This document shows, one piece after another, positions 9,775 through 18,740 of a stretch of 64,000 bases of DNA. The translations under genes and the position numbers were made by a program. The notes beneath the pieces were generated by a model, which saw only the letters and a program-made list of their open reading frames with translations, was not told where the DNA came from and made no database searches. Every line of letters begins with the position of its first letter. Position 1 is the first letter of the stretch. Origin of the DNA: Aestuariivivens sediminis (GTDB lineage: Bacteria; Bacteroidota; Bacteroidia; Flavobacteriales; Flavobacteriaceae); the NCBI RefSeq assembly GCF_022662105.1, contig NZ_JAKMCP010000002.1:496001-560000 (forward strand), written 5' to 3'.

Positions 9775-11637
9775 ATGAGGAATTTGTTTTCAAATATTAA
9801 AGGAGATGCTTTTGGAGGAATAACTGCCGGTATTGTGGCCCTACCCCTTGCCCTGGCTTTTGGGGTATCATCCGGATTAGGTCCTACGGCTGGACTTTAT
9901 GGCGCTATCTTTATCAGCTTTTTTGCCGCTTTGTTTGGTGGAACCGATACACAAATTTCAGGACCAACAGCTCCCATGACGGCAGTTAGTATGGTGGTTA
10001 TCGCCGGAATTATCGCGGGTAACGATGGCGATATTAATAAAGCCCTCCCTATTATACTCACCGTTTTTCTATTAGCAGGATTAATGCAAATTGGTTTAGG
10101 CATATTGGGCCTTGGAAAATATATCCGCTACATCCCTTATCCTGTAGTTTCAGGGTTTATGACCGCCATTGGTGTCATCATTATTCTCACTCAAATTTTA
10201 CCCTCCTTAGGCTATTATCCCAAGGAAGATGCCGAGTTTGTGAATCAGTTTAAACCACAAGCCGAAGAAGTTATTCTTGAAAACATACTCAAAGAAGAAG
10301 CAGGAGAAGGCATATTGGTTTTAGAAAATTTTAAAGAAACCATAGGTCGTGCTGAACTAACATCAGCAGCAGATATTTTAAAAGAATCCCAGACCCTGGC
10401 TGCAAAGGATGCCTCGGGCGCCTATGGCGCACTCAAAGTATTACCTCGTGCACTCCAAAATATCAACTGGCTTGAACTTATTTTAGCCATAGGCACCATA
10501 ATAATTATATACGGTTTTAAGCGCATTACAAAAGCGGTTCCAAGTACCCTCGTGGCACTGGTGGTCATGTCCGGTATTGCCGTTGGTTTTGGATTAAATT
10601 ACAGGCCTATTGAAGAGATCCCGAGTGGTTTCCCTATTCCAAATCTGGACATCTTCACCCATTTTAACTTGGGGAGCCTAACCCCTTACATATTTACGGC
10701 ATTAACCTTAGCCTTGCTGGGCGCTATTGATTCGCTCTTAACCAGTGTGGTTGCGGATAACATGACCAAAACCAAGCATAAACCCAATAAAGAATTAGTT
10801 GGTCAAGGTATTGGAAATAGTATTGCAGCCGTATTTGGTGGTATTCCGGGGGCTGGCGCTACCATTAGAACGGTAGTAAACATTAGCTCTGGAGGAAGGA
10901 CCAAATTATCCGGGATGATTGCAGGAATTATGTTGCTCATCATCCTTCTGGGTTTGGGACCGATTGCCTCTAAAATTCCTGCAGGCGTTCTGGCCGGAAT
11001 TTTAATTACTGTGGGTATTGGTGTTATGGACTATAAAGGATTAAAAGCCATACCAAGTTTACCGCGCGATTTGAAACTTGGCCCTATTAAGTTAAGTTCT
11101 GAAGTCATGGTTATGCTTACCGTTCTGTTGCTGTCTACGTTTTGGAATTTAGTATATGCCGTTGGTATTGGTTTAGTAATTGCCTCATTAATGTTTATGA
11201 AAAAGTTAGGTGACCTCACGGCGGAAAGATCAGATGTTAAACCAATTAAGGAAAAGGCCTGGGCCGATGAGCTTAACTTTCCCGAAAACTTAAAAGAAGA
11301 CGTCTTCATCAAACATATTAAAGGCCCTTTATTTTTTGGATCTACCAGTGATTTTCAGCAGCTTGCCAAACAAATTCCGAATACAGCCAAAGCCGTAATC
11401 ATAAGAGCCGGGCGCATGCAATATATGGATCAATCCGGATTATATGCCTTGGAAGATGTCTTGGTTGATCTCGAAAAATCCGGTATTACCGTGCTCATTG
11501 TAGGGTTGTTAAAACAACCACGTTACATGATGGAGCGTATTGATATTATCCCCGATCTTATTCCCAAAGAACATCTGTTCGACAATTTTAAGGCTTGTAC
11601 CCAATGGATAAAAGCCAATATAAAACATGATGCATAA
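9775..11637 (+). CDS. SulP-family anion transporter with STAS domain
   Basis: About 620 residues: a long SulP membrane domain with ALAFGVSSGLGPTAGLYG near the N-terminus and QISGPTAPMT as the family signature, then a C-terminal cytoplasmic STAS domain (from about residue 510: VFIKHIKGPLFFGS, MDQSGLYALEDVL). A hydrophilic insert of about 65 residues (KEDAEFVNQF to LQNINW) lies after the fourth or fifth helix. I chose the second ATG because homologues begin M-x-NLFSNIKGD; the ATG at 9763 would add four residues. It is quite different from the SulP protein at 5902, so the two are not recent duplicates. Confidence 0.9.
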   Translation: MRNLFSNIKGDAFGGITAGIVALPLALAFGVSSGLGPTAGLYGAIFISFFAALFGGTDTQISGPTAPMTAVSMVVIAGIIAGNDGDINKALPIILTVFLLAGLMQIGLGILGLGKYIRYIPYPVVSGFMTAIGVIIILTQILPSLGYYPKEDAEFVNQFKPQAEEVILENILKEEAGEGILVLENFKETIGRAELTSAADILKESQTLAAKDASGAYGALKVLPRALQNINWLELILAIGTIIIIYGFKRITKAVPSTLVALVVMSGIAVGFGLNYRPIEEIPSGFPIPNLDIFTHFNLGSLTPYIFTALTLALLGAIDSLLTSVVADNMTKTKHKPNKELVGQGIGNSIAAVFGGIPGAGATIRTVVNISSGGRTKLSGMIAGIMLLIILLGLGPIASKIPAGVLAGILITVGIGVMDYKGLKAIPSLPRDLKLGPIKLSSEVMVMLTVLLLSTFWNLVYAVGIGLVIASLMFMKKLGDLTAERSDVKPIKEKAWADELNFPENLKEDVFIKHIKGPLFFGSTSDFQQLAKQIPNTAKAVIIRAGRMQYMDQSGLYALEDVLVDLEKSGITVLIVGLLKQPRYMMERIDIIPDLIPKEHLFDNFKACTQWIKANIKHDA

Positions 11638-11713
11638 TTTATTTAAAGGGTTCAGGTATCATGATGCAACACGTCCCTCTTTATTATGTTCTAAAACCAG
11701 ATCGATTATTCCA

Positions 11714-12721
11714 CTAGCGGCTGGATTGCATAAATTCTTCGGCCTTTTCGACCATATTTTTACTCCCACAAATAAAGGGTACGCGTTGGTGTAATTCTGT
11801 AGGTTCAATATCCATAATACGAGTAAACCCATCACTCGCCTTTCCATGGGCTTGTTCGGCCAAAAAGGCCATGGGGTTACACTCATACAACAAACGCAAT
11901 TTACCATTTGGATTCTTGGAGCTTTGCGGATATAAATATATCCCGCCTTTAATCATATTTCTATGGAAGTCTGAAACTAATGACCCGATATAACGTGAGG
12001 TGTAGGGTCTGTCTTCCTCTTCCATTTGACAATATTTAATATAATTTTTAATCCCCTGTGGGAAATGGATGTAGTTACCTTCATTAACCGAATATATATG
12101 GCCATCCATGGGAAATAGCATATCGGGATGCGATAAATAAAATGACCCTATAGCCGGATTAAGGGTAAAACCATTAACACCATCACCCGTGGTATAAACG
12201 AGCATGGTCGACGTCCCGTAAACCACATATCCTGCCGCCACCTGCCGGCTGCCTTTTTGCAGAAAATCCTCAAGCTTTACCGGTGTACCTATAGGTGTAA
12301 CCCGTCTGTATATAGAAAAAATAGTCCCCACCGATACATTGACGTCGATATTTGTTGAACCATCCAGGGGATCTATTAATACGACATATTTATTTTGATG
12401 GTTTTCATCCTGGCTGTTAATCGTAATAAAATCATCCTCTTCTTCACTGGCAATTCCACAAACAATATTTCTTTTAGTAAGGGTTTGAATAAATTTCTCA
12501 TTGGCATAAACATCAAGCTTTTGCTGGTTTTCACCTTGTATATTGGTATCCCCATAATCCCCCAAAATATCAACTAAACCCGCTTTATTCACTTCGTGGT
12601 TTACCACTTTTGCTGCTAGACGAATGGAATTAAGTAAACTGGAGAGCTCTCCAGATGAATACTTGAAGGAGGCTTGATTTTCAATAATAAATTCACCTAA
12701 AGTTTGTTTTTTATAAGTCAT
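11714..12721 (-). CDS. fbp: Fructose-1,6-bisphosphatase class 1
   Basis: Gluconeogenic phosphatase converting fructose-1,6-bisphosphate to fructose-6-phosphate. About 335 residues with metal-binding EEEDD, the [14 protein letters not shown] signature and the substrate-binding region with [14 protein letters not shown]. The start at 12721 ([12 protein letters not shown]) fits the family better than the ATG at 12763, which would add 14 residues of unrelated character. The gene is convergent with the SulP gene and divergent from the GNAT gene at 12979. Confidence 0.96.
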   Translation of the reverse strand: MTYKKQTLGEFIIENQASFKYSSGELSSLLNSIRLAAKVVNHEVNKAGLVDILGDYGDTNIQGENQQKLDVYANEKFIQTLTKRNIVCGIASEEEDDFITINSQDENHQNKYVVLIDPLDGSTNIDVNVSVGTIFSIYRRVTPIGTPVKLEDFLQKGSRQVAAGYVVYGTSTMLVYTTGDGVNGFTLNPAIGSFYLSHPDMLFPMDGHIYSVNEGNYIHFPQGIKNYIKYCQMEEEDRPYTSRYIGSLVSDFHRNMIKGGIYLYPQSSKNPNGKLRLLYECNPMAFLAEQAHGKASDGFTRIMDIEPTELHQRVPFICGSKNMVEKAEEFMQSSR

Positions 12722-12954
12722 GGAAGAAGTTTTAGCTACAAATATCTTATAAATTTTAACCAACTACAATGTTTTTGGATATTAATAGTCCCAATAATTA
12801 GTTAGTTTTAACCCCTGATACTAAATGTGTTATTACATCAAAAAAAAAATTACCTGAAGAAGAAACAAACTTTAAATATAAATGGGGTGTGCGCCTCACC
12901 ATGTTATTTTATTTTTCAATTTTTTTTTATGAATTTTCTAATGAAAAAATCATG

Positions 12955-12962
12955 TATTTTTG
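12955..12962 (+). promoter_or_regulatory. Candidate -7 element (TATTTTTG)
   Basis: Matches TAnnTTTG, 16 bases upstream of the ATG at 12979, in the 257-base divergent region between fbp and the GNAT gene. The upstream tract is very T-rich, so chance matches are possible. Confidence 0.3.
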
Positions 12963-12978
12963 AATTATTACCACACCT

Positions 12979-13467
12979 ATGGATTACACGATAAGAAATG
13001 CCACTAAAAAGGACATGCCTGCTGTTCTTGACCTAATAAAGGAGCTGGCGGTTTTTGAAAAAGAACCGGATGCCGTAGAAGTTACTGTTGAAGATTTACA
13101 AAATGATGGTTATGGGGAGCCCCCGGCATTCCATTGTTTTGTTGCGGAAGTTAATTCTAAAATTGAGGGTATTGCTTTAATTTATAATCGGTATTCCACC
13201 TGGAAAGGCAAGGCCATTCATTTAGAGGATTTAATTGTTAGCGAGGCCATGCGTGGTATCGGACTTGGAACGGCTTTACTAGATGAAGTTATAACCTATG
13301 CCCATTCTAGAGGTGTTAAACGTGTAAATTGGGAAGTATTGGATTGGAATGAACCGGCCATTACATTTTATGAAAGCAAAGGCGCAATAGTTATGCGGGA
13401 ATGGGATGTTGTCCATTTAGATGAAAACGGGATAAAAAATTATGTCGCAAAACTTAATAGAAATTAA
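12979..13467 (+). CDS. GNAT family N-acetyltransferase
   Basis: 162 residues covering a single GNAT fold with an acetyl-CoA pyrophosphate loop around MRGIGLGTALLDE (R/Q-x2-G-x-G/A pattern). The segment WKGKAIHLEDLIV followed by VNWEVLDWNEPAITFYES resembles the spermidine/thialysine acetyltransferase (SAT-like) branch, in which polyamines or related amines are acetylated. Substrate cannot be fixed from sequence. Transcribed alone, divergent from fbp. Confidence 0.88.
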   Translation: MDYTIRNATKKDMPAVLDLIKELAVFEKEPDAVEVTVEDLQNDGYGEPPAFHCFVAEVNSKIEGIALIYNRYSTWKGKAIHLEDLIVSEAMRGIGLGTALLDEVITYAHSRGVKRVNWEVLDWNEPAITFYESKGAIVMREWDVVHLDENGIKNYVAKLNRN

Positions 13468-13473
13468 GCATTA

Positions 13474-13519
13474 TGTTATTGGGTTTTGGATTGCTCAATG
13501 TAACTTATATCCAATAACA
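13474..13519. repeat. Inverted repeat, possible terminator
   Basis: TGTTATTGG (13474-13482) and CCAATAACA (13511-13519) are perfect 9-base arms separated by 28 bases, just after the GNAT stop and before aspartate kinase. Could be a weak terminator or a regulator site. The long loop argues against an efficient terminator. Confidence 0.35.
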
Positions 13520-13540
13520 TTTTAATCCATAAAACAATCC

Positions 13541-14791
13541 ATGCAAATATTCAAATTTGGTGGGGCTTCGATAAAAGATGCCGACGGGGTAAAAAATCTA
13601 GCATCCGTATTACAGACCACAGGTTATGATAGGCTATTGGTAGTCGTATCCGCCATGGGTAAAACTACTAATGCCTTGGAAGTGGTCATAGAAAATTACT
13701 TCAACAATAAGCCCGAGCTTCAAAGTGCCCTTCAGGATGTAAAGAAGTATCATAACGAAATTCTCTTAGAACTATTTGACAATGAGAACCATTTGGCCTT
13801 CAAAAAAGTTAAAGCCTTTTTTACCGAATTAAATGCCGTTTTGAACGCAAACAAATCGCCTGATTATAATTTTGTTTACGATCAAGTGATCGGCTATGGC
13901 GAATTGATTTCTACAACCATTATAAGCGAATACCTAAACAGTATCGGGATTAAAAACAACTGGATTGATGTGAGGGAGTTGATAAAAACAGATACCTTTT
14001 ACCGTCGTGCGAATGTAGATTGGGAGGCGACACAGCGTTTAATAGGATCAAAACTCGATACCTCCACTTTAAATATTACCCAGGGTTTTTTGGGAAGCGA
14101 TCCCAATAACTTTTCGACAAGCCTGGGCAGGGAGGGTAGCGACTACACTGCTGCCATATTTGCCTATTGCCTCAATGCCAAAAATGTTACGATTTGGAAA
14201 GACGTTCCCGGTGTTTTAAGTGCAGATCCACGTTATTTCGAAAATGCTCGATTACTCCATAAAATATCGTACCGTGAAGCTATTGAATTGGCGTTTTACG
14301 GGGCATCGGTTATCCACCCAAAAACCCTACAACCTTTGCAGCGAAAGGAAATCCCGTTATATGTTAAATCCTTTTTAAACCCGACCGCTCCAGGCACAAA
14401 AATATATAAAGATATGGTTTTGGAACCATGGACACCATGTTGTATCGTTAAAAAAAATCAGGTTCTAATTAGCTTGTCCTCCTTAGATTTTTCCTATATC
14501 GTCGAAGAGAACATCAGTGAAATTTTTAGTCTGTTGCACTTGTATAAAATGAAGGTGGATGTCATTCAGAATTCGGCGATTAGTTTTTCGGTTTGCGTCG
14601 ATAATATTTATAATAATCTCGATATCCTCGTGCATCAATTGAGAGCAAAATTTAAAGTCACCTATTATGAAAATGTGTCCCTCTACACCATAAGACATTA
14701 CGACCATAAAACCATAGCTCAAATTGAAACCGATAAAACGGTGTTGTTAAAACAATTAACACCAGAAACCGTTCAAGTAGTAACTAAATAG
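13541..14791 (+). CDS. Aspartate kinase (monofunctional)
   Basis: First step of the aspartate pathway to lysine, methionine and threonine. 416 residues. The start shows KFGGASIKDADGVKN (the family's K-F-G-G-T/A-S motif), then VVSAMGKTTN, and the kinase core SLGREGSDYTAA. The C-terminal portion (after about residue 300) has ACT-like strands (QVLISLSSLDFSYIVEENI). It is followed after 22 bases by the OlsF-like gene. The short ACT region suggests weak or atypical feedback control; that is inference. Confidence 0.93.
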   Translation: MQIFKFGGASIKDADGVKNLASVLQTTGYDRLLVVVSAMGKTTNALEVVIENYFNNKPELQSALQDVKKYHNEILLELFDNENHLAFKKVKAFFTELNAVLNANKSPDYNFVYDQVIGYGELISTTIISEYLNSIGIKNNWIDVRELIKTDTFYRRANVDWEATQRLIGSKLDTSTLNITQGFLGSDPNNFSTSLGREGSDYTAAIFAYCLNAKNVTIWKDVPGVLSADPRYFENARLLHKISYREAIELAFYGASVIHPKTLQPLQRKEIPLYVKSFLNPTAPGTKIYKDMVLEPWTPCCIVKKNQVLISLSSLDFSYIVEENISEIFSLLHLYKMKVDVIQNSAISFSVCVDNIYNNLDILVHQLRAKFKVTYYENVSLYTIRHYDHKTIAQIETDKTVLLKQLTPETVQVVTK

Positions 14792-14813
14792 TTTATTTAG
14801 TACATTTACGCTC

Positions 14814-16643
14814 ATGACCAAACCACAACATTCTGGACTCGTATCAGCTAAAGAAGTTGCCAAGGCCATCCAAATGGACAAATATGGAGTTCTAGGTACT
14901 TTTATTGGTTGGATTTTAATGAAGCTCCTTAAAATATCCACCCTCAATAAAATTTACCGAAGTAATAAACATTTAACTGATTTGGACTTTCTCAATGGAA
15001 TTCTAGATGATTTTCAAATAAAATTTGAAATTCCGGAAGAAGATCTAAAGCGCTTACCCAAAGATGGCGCCTACATTACGGTCTCCAATCATCCGTTAGG
15101 TGGTATTGATGGGATACTGCTTTTAAAGTTAATGTTGGAACAACGTAAGGACTTTAAAATCATTGCCAATTTTTTACTGCATCGTATAGAGCCATTAATG
15201 CCCTATATTATGCCGGTAAACCCGTTTGAGGATCGAAAGGAAGTGAAATCCAGTGTTACAGGATTCAAAAATTCGTTATTACACCTACGGGATGGGCATC
15301 CCCTTGGAATTTTCCCGGCTGGCGAGGTCTCAACCTACAGAGATGGTAAGCTTGTTGTTGACAGACCTTGGGAAGAAGCTGCAATCAAACTCATTAAAAA
15401 AGCCGAAGTTCCTATTGTACCTATTTATTTTCATGCAAAGAACAGTAAGTTATTTTATAAACTGTCCAAAATAAGTGACACCTTCAGGACCGCTAAACTG
15501 CCTTCGGAATTATTAACGCAAAAACGTAGGACCATTAAAGTTAGAGTAGGTAAACCAATTGGTATAGCTGATCAGATGGAATATGGGAACCTCGAAGATT
15601 TTTCAAATTTTATTCGTAGAAAAACCTATATGCTTTCGAATGCTTTTGAGGATAAACCCAAGATTCTTGAAAATATATCATCGACGCTAAAGACCCCAAG
15701 GCTCCCGAAAAATATTGTTACTCCCGTAGATGGTAATGCTATGATCGCTGAAGTAGAGGTTCTGCGAGAAAAAGATTGTCGGTTATTGGTGAGTAAAAAC
15801 TATGAAGTGTTTTTGGCTGAAGCAGCTTCCATTCCAAATGTTTTGCATGAAATTGGAAGACTCCGGGAAATTACCTTTCGGGAAGTTGGTGAAGGCACCA
15901 ATGAGGCCATCGATTTAGATACCTTTGACAGGTATTACCACCATATGTTTTTATGGGATAATGAACGTCAGCTGATTGTTGGGGCCTATCGCATGGGACT
16001 TGGCGGGCATATATTTGCGCGCTATGGGATTGATGGTTTTTATCTTCAGGATTTATTCCGATTTGAGCCTGAGCTTTATAAAATGATGAGCCAGTCCATT
16101 GAAATGGGACGGGCTTTCATTATTAAAGAATATCAGCAAAAACCTATGCCCTTATTTTTGCTTTGGAAAGGCATTGTTCACACTACTTTAAGATATCCTG
16201 ACCATAAGTACTTAATAGGCGGGGTGAGTATTAGTAATCAGTTTTCCAATTTTTCTAAATCTTTGATGATTGAGTTTATGAAATCACATTACTACGATCC
16301 CTACATTGCGCAATATGTGCATCCAAAAAAGGAATTTAAAGTCAAGCTTAAAGACGCTGATAAAGATTTTGTCTTTGATGAAACCGAAGCCGATCTCAAT
16401 AAATTTGATAAAATAATTGATGAAATAGAGCCTGGAGCCCTACGCTTACCGGTACTGTTAAAAAAGTATATTAAACAAAATGCCAAGCTGGTGGCCTTTA
16501 ATGTCGACCCCCTATTCAATAACTCTGTTGATGGTTTAATGTACATAAAAATTGCAGACCTTCCTGAGAGTACGGTGAGACCCGTTATGGAGGAATTTCA
16601 AGCTGAATTGGAACGTAAACTATCTGAAAATAATGGGGCCTAG
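14814..16643 (+). CDS. olsF: Bifunctional ornithine-lipid acyltransferase (OlsF-like)
   Basis: 609 residues with two acyltransferase parts. The N-terminal half is PlsC-like: NHPLGGIDG with H93 as catalytic histidine and FPAGEVST as acceptor-binding motif. The C-terminal half (about residues 320-500) is a GNAT/OlsB-like hemolysin domain (FREVGEGTNEAID, MFLWDNERQLIVGAYRM). This is the layout of OlsF, characterised in Serratia and Flavobacterium, where the C-terminal part N-acylates ornithine and the N-terminal part O-acylates the product. Expected product is a phosphorus-free membrane lipid at the inner face of the membrane. It ends by sharing CTAG with the stop of the convergent arsC-like gene. 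Confidence 0.82.
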   Translation: MTKPQHSGLVSAKEVAKAIQMDKYGVLGTFIGWILMKLLKISTLNKIYRSNKHLTDLDFLNGILDDFQIKFEIPEEDLKRLPKDGAYITVSNHPLGGIDGILLLKLMLEQRKDFKIIANFLLHRIEPLMPYIMPVNPFEDRKEVKSSVTGFKNSLLHLRDGHPLGIFPAGEVSTYRDGKLVVDRPWEEAAIKLIKKAEVPIVPIYFHAKNSKLFYKLSKISDTFRTAKLPSELLTQKRRTIKVRVGKPIGIADQMEYGNLEDFSNFIRRKTYMLSNAFEDKPKILENISSTLKTPRLPKNIVTPVDGNAMIAEVEVLREKDCRLLVSKNYEVFLAEAASIPNVLHEIGRLREITFREVGEGTNEAIDLDTFDRYYHHMFLWDNERQLIVGAYRMGLGGHIFARYGIDGFYLQDLFRFEPELYKMMSQSIEMGRAFIIKEYQQKPMPLFLLWKGIVHTTLRYPDHKYLIGGVSISNQFSNFSKSLMIEFMKSHYYDPYIAQYVHPKKEFKVKLKDADKDFVFDETEADLNKFDKIIDEIEPGALRLPVLLKKYIKQNAKLVAFNVDPLFNNSVDGLMYIKIADLPESTVRPVMEEFQAELERKLSENNGA

Positions 16644-17065
16644 GCCAATTGATATTCCTCGACAAACCGCTTAAAATACTCCTTAATTTCTGCTCTAGCT
16701 CTTAAGAAGGCCTCATGTCTTTTTTCTTCAGTTCCTTTAACTTTCGAAGGATCGAAAAAATTATGGTGCAATCGTATGGCGTTTTTACTTGGGATGTATG
16801 GACAGTTTTCATTTGCGTGGTCACAAACGGTAACGATATAATCAAAATTGACATGCACATATTCATCCACATGATTTGAAGTGTGATGATCTATACTTAT
16901 ACCATCTTCTTTCATAATTGCCGCCGCACCAGGGTTAATGCCATGGGTTTCAATCCCTGCACTGTAGACCCTGATCTTTTCAGGGTCTGTAAATTGGTTT
17001 AAATATCCATGAGCCATTTGGCTTCTGCAGGAATTTCCCGTGCATAATACCAGTATGTTAATCAT
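16640..17065 (-). CDS. arsC: Arsenate reductase-like LMW protein tyrosine phosphatase
   Basis: 141 residues starting with the phosphatase loop C-T-G-N-S-C-R-S (C8 to R14), the CX5R signature shared by thioredoxin-dependent arsenate reductases and low-molecular-weight tyrosine phosphatases. Additional cysteines occur in VTVCDHANENCPYIP, as expected for the redox relay of the arsenate reductase branch. Context (DUF6428 and ArsR upstream on the same strand) supports arsenate reduction. Its TAG stop overlaps the OlsF-like stop on the other strand in a CTAG palindrome. Confidence 0.85.
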   Translation of the reverse strand: MINILVLCTGNSCRSQMAHGYLNQFTDPEKIRVYSAGIETHGINPGAAAIMKEDGISIDHHTSNHVDEYVHVNFDYIVTVCDHANENCPYIPSKNAIRLHHNFFDPSKVKGTEEKRHEAFLRARAEIKEYFKRFVEEYQLA

Positions 17066-17153
17066 AATTTCAATGGTTAATCCTATTAGGGAGATTTTTT
17101 ATGGATGGAACATGGTGTTAATGGACTTCTTTCCTTGCAGGAAGGATCCCATC

Positions 17154-17675
17154 TTAACAACAATTCCCATTTGGCGAACAACAGGGTTCCGTTTCAACAC
17201 GCATTTGATCGGGTTTATTGTAACTCGCCAATGTATTAGACTCCGTTACTCCACAAGTTGTTTTGGCCTTACAATCTGTTTTTTCGACAGCCAATTTAAA
17301 TATTAAATTGTTGCCTTGTATTTCGTAATCGTTAACATACAGTTGTGCCGTATGAAAATGAACATTACCATATTCAATCTTCAATTCGGAAGTCCAATTA
17401 AACGCTTTCATTTTTTCTACCCTTTGTAAAATGGACAGGGCTTTGTAAACAGACATGAATTCAGTTTTATCTAATTCATCGGGACTTTCCCAAAGCTGAA
17501 TTACGGTTTCTTGCCAGGCATCGGTCTGTGCCCCACAATCCACGGAGTCTATGGTAACATGCTTAACTTCTGTGATATGATAATTAGCTCCTACAAGTAG
17601 ATTTGGTGCATATTCAAACAACAGATCTTTATCCTTGTTGCGTTCTAATAGGGTAATAAACTCTTGTGTTTTCAT
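17154..17675 (-). CDS. DUF6428 family protein of the arsenic operon
   Basis: 173 residues, no signal peptide. The core (LLVGANYHITEVKHVTIDSV, then AWQETVIQLWES) matches DUF6428 as I recall it, a family commonly found next to arsR and arsC in Bacteroidota. It contains scattered cysteines and ends in CCSPNGNCC, a vicinal cysteine tail that could bind arsenite or another thiophilic ion. Function is not established. Lies 88 bases before the arsC-like gene. Confidence 0.75.
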   Translation of the reverse strand: MKTQEFITLLERNKDKDLLFEYAPNLLVGANYHITEVKHVTIDSVDCGAQTDAWQETVIQLWESPDELDKTEFMSVYKALSILQRVEKMKAFNWTSELKIEYGNVHFHTAQLYVNDYEIQGNNLIFKLAVEKTDCKAKTTCGVTESNTLASYNKPDQMRVETEPCCSPNGNCC

Positions 17676-17691
17676 TTTCTGATGTTTTAAG

Positions 17692-17832
17692 TTATTTAAC
17701 CAAGGTCATCGCTTCAAAATATCCAATTTCCGTATGGTAATTTTTTATGCAGCATTTACCGTTGGCATTTAATCTGTTAAAATTTGGTGATGACACTTTG
17801 CGTGCCCATTTTGGTTTACTAATTTGTTTCAT
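17692..17832 (-). CDS. 46-residue peptide between arsR and DUF6428
   Basis: An open frame from ATG at 17832 to TAA at 17692, encoding MKQISKPKWARKVSSP onward with NANGKCC in the middle and EAMTLVK at the end. It fills the 217-base gap between arsR and the DUF6428 gene, reads in the same direction, and has a vicinal Cys-Cys pair like the tails of both neighbours. I infer a real small protein, perhaps a thiol ligand or accessory factor. Conservation in other flavobacterial ars operons would settle it. Confidence 0.5.
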   Translation of the reverse strand: MKQISKPKWARKVSSPNFNRLNANGKCCIKNYHTEIGYFEAMTLVK

Positions 17833-17892
17833 TTTTTTAAATTTTATGGTTTTAATCACTCTTAAGTCATACTAATTACTTTAAGATTCATG

Positions 17893-18216
17893 CTAACAAC
17901 AATTGGATTTAGTAGTGTTAAAAAATAGATTCAATTGTTCCTGGATAGTGTTCCATCTATCCATGTTTATGCAATAACACATACTCTTCCCCTCCACTTC
18001 ACCATCAAGAAGACCTATGCTTTTAAGTTCTTTTAGATGTTGTGAAATAGTGGCTTGTGCCAAACCTATTTCTTCAACCAAATCATTACAAATACAAGCG
18101 TTTTGCACGCTTATATGTTGCAAAATAGCTACCCTGGCGGGGTGTCCCAATACTTTGAAAAAATGCGCCAAATCGTTTTGACTTTCCGTGAAGATTTGTG
18201 ATTTAGTAATTCCCAT
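17893..18216 (-). CDS. ArsR-family metalloregulator
   Basis: 107 residues with a winged helix-turn-helix (GLAQATISQHLKELKSIGLLDG) that should bind DNA. Upstream of the recognition helix, NACICNDLV supplies the C-x-C of the arsenite-sensing alpha3 site seen as ELCVCDL in classical ArsR. The extreme C-terminus is TKSNCC, two further cysteines. It is the first gene of the small minus-strand arsenic operon and is expected to be self-repressing through the palindrome just upstream. Confidence 0.9.
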   Translation of the reverse strand: MGITKSQIFTESQNDLAHFFKVLGHPARVAILQHISVQNACICNDLVEEIGLAQATISQHLKELKSIGLLDGEVEGKSMCYCINMDRWNTIQEQLNLFFNTTKSNCC

Positions 18217-18235
18217 GACTGTTTTTATTATTTTT

Positions 18236-18260
18236 ATATTGCAATATTACGATAATAAAT
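18236..18260 (-). promoter_or_regulatory. Candidate ArsR operator
   Basis: ATATTGCAATAT (18236-18247) is a perfect 12-base palindrome 20 bases upstream of the arsR ATG, followed by ACGATAATAAA, giving an ATTGC-n7-CGATAAT type arrangement. Position and symmetry suit autoregulation by ArsR. No experimental support. Confidence 0.45.
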
Positions 18261-18266
18261 TCAATT

Positions 18267-18299
18267 AAAAAAGTCAAAAGCAAATTTTTTGACTTTTTT
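18267..18299 (-). terminator. Rho-independent terminator after the TM2 gene
   Basis: AAAAAAGTCAAAA (18267-18279) pairs perfectly with TTTTGACTTTTTT (18287-18299), loop of 7 bases, T tract on either strand. It lies 14 bases past the TM2 stop and so separates that gene from arsR. Confidence 0.75.
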
Positions 18300-18312
18300 A
18301 ACTATTTTCGAA

Positions 18313-18693
18313 TTAAAACCATGGCTTTTTACCTACCTGATACGTATTATAAAATTCTTCATCACTCTTTGTAAGGTAAATAATGCCTTCTATAAGACCA
18401 ATAAGGCCTGTAATTCCGGCTCCCAATCCGCAGGTAACAAAACCCAGCACAAACGTGACTACCAAAAGAATAATCCCTTCTCTATTATAGCCTAGAATAA
18501 ATTTATGAATGCCCAATGGCCCTAACAGAATGGCTAATACCCCTGCCAATACTTTTTTATTTTCACCAGAATTAATGGTTTCCTTGGCACTTTCGGCAAA
18601 TTCTGAAGCCGATTCCTTAGCCTCCTGTGCAAATTCATTCGCTTTTTCTTTTGCCTCGTCGAACTTATCGTTTAAATTTTTATCATCTGACAT
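18313..18693 (-). CDS. TM2 domain-containing protein
   Basis: 126 residues. The first 45 form a charged, alanine/glutamate-rich amphipathic helix with repeated A-K-E/S-A (KEKANEFAQEAKESASEFAES). Then two hydrophobic segments form a TM2 domain with LLGPLGIHKFILG and FVTCGLGAGITGLIGLIEGIIYL. TM2 proteins are small membrane proteins of unknown role. Single gene with its own terminator. Confidence 0.88.
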   Translation of the reverse strand: MSDDKNLNDKFDEAKEKANEFAQEAKESASEFAESAKETINSGENKKVLAGVLAILLGPLGIHKFILGYNREGIILLVVTFVLGFVTCGLGAGITGLIGLIEGIIYLTKSDEEFYNTYQVGKKPWF

Positions 18694-18740
18694 CTTAGTT
18701 GAATTTTAGTGGTTTAAATTTAACAAAAAAAATATCACTA

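Noticed and set aside
16640-17065. General tyrosine phosphatase as primary call
   Set aside because: Extra cysteines and the ArsR/DUF6428 context favour arsenate reductase.
17131-17143. TTCCTTGCAGGAA hairpin as a terminator between DUF6428 and arsC
   Set aside because: Stem of five pairs, no T tract, and within a likely operon.
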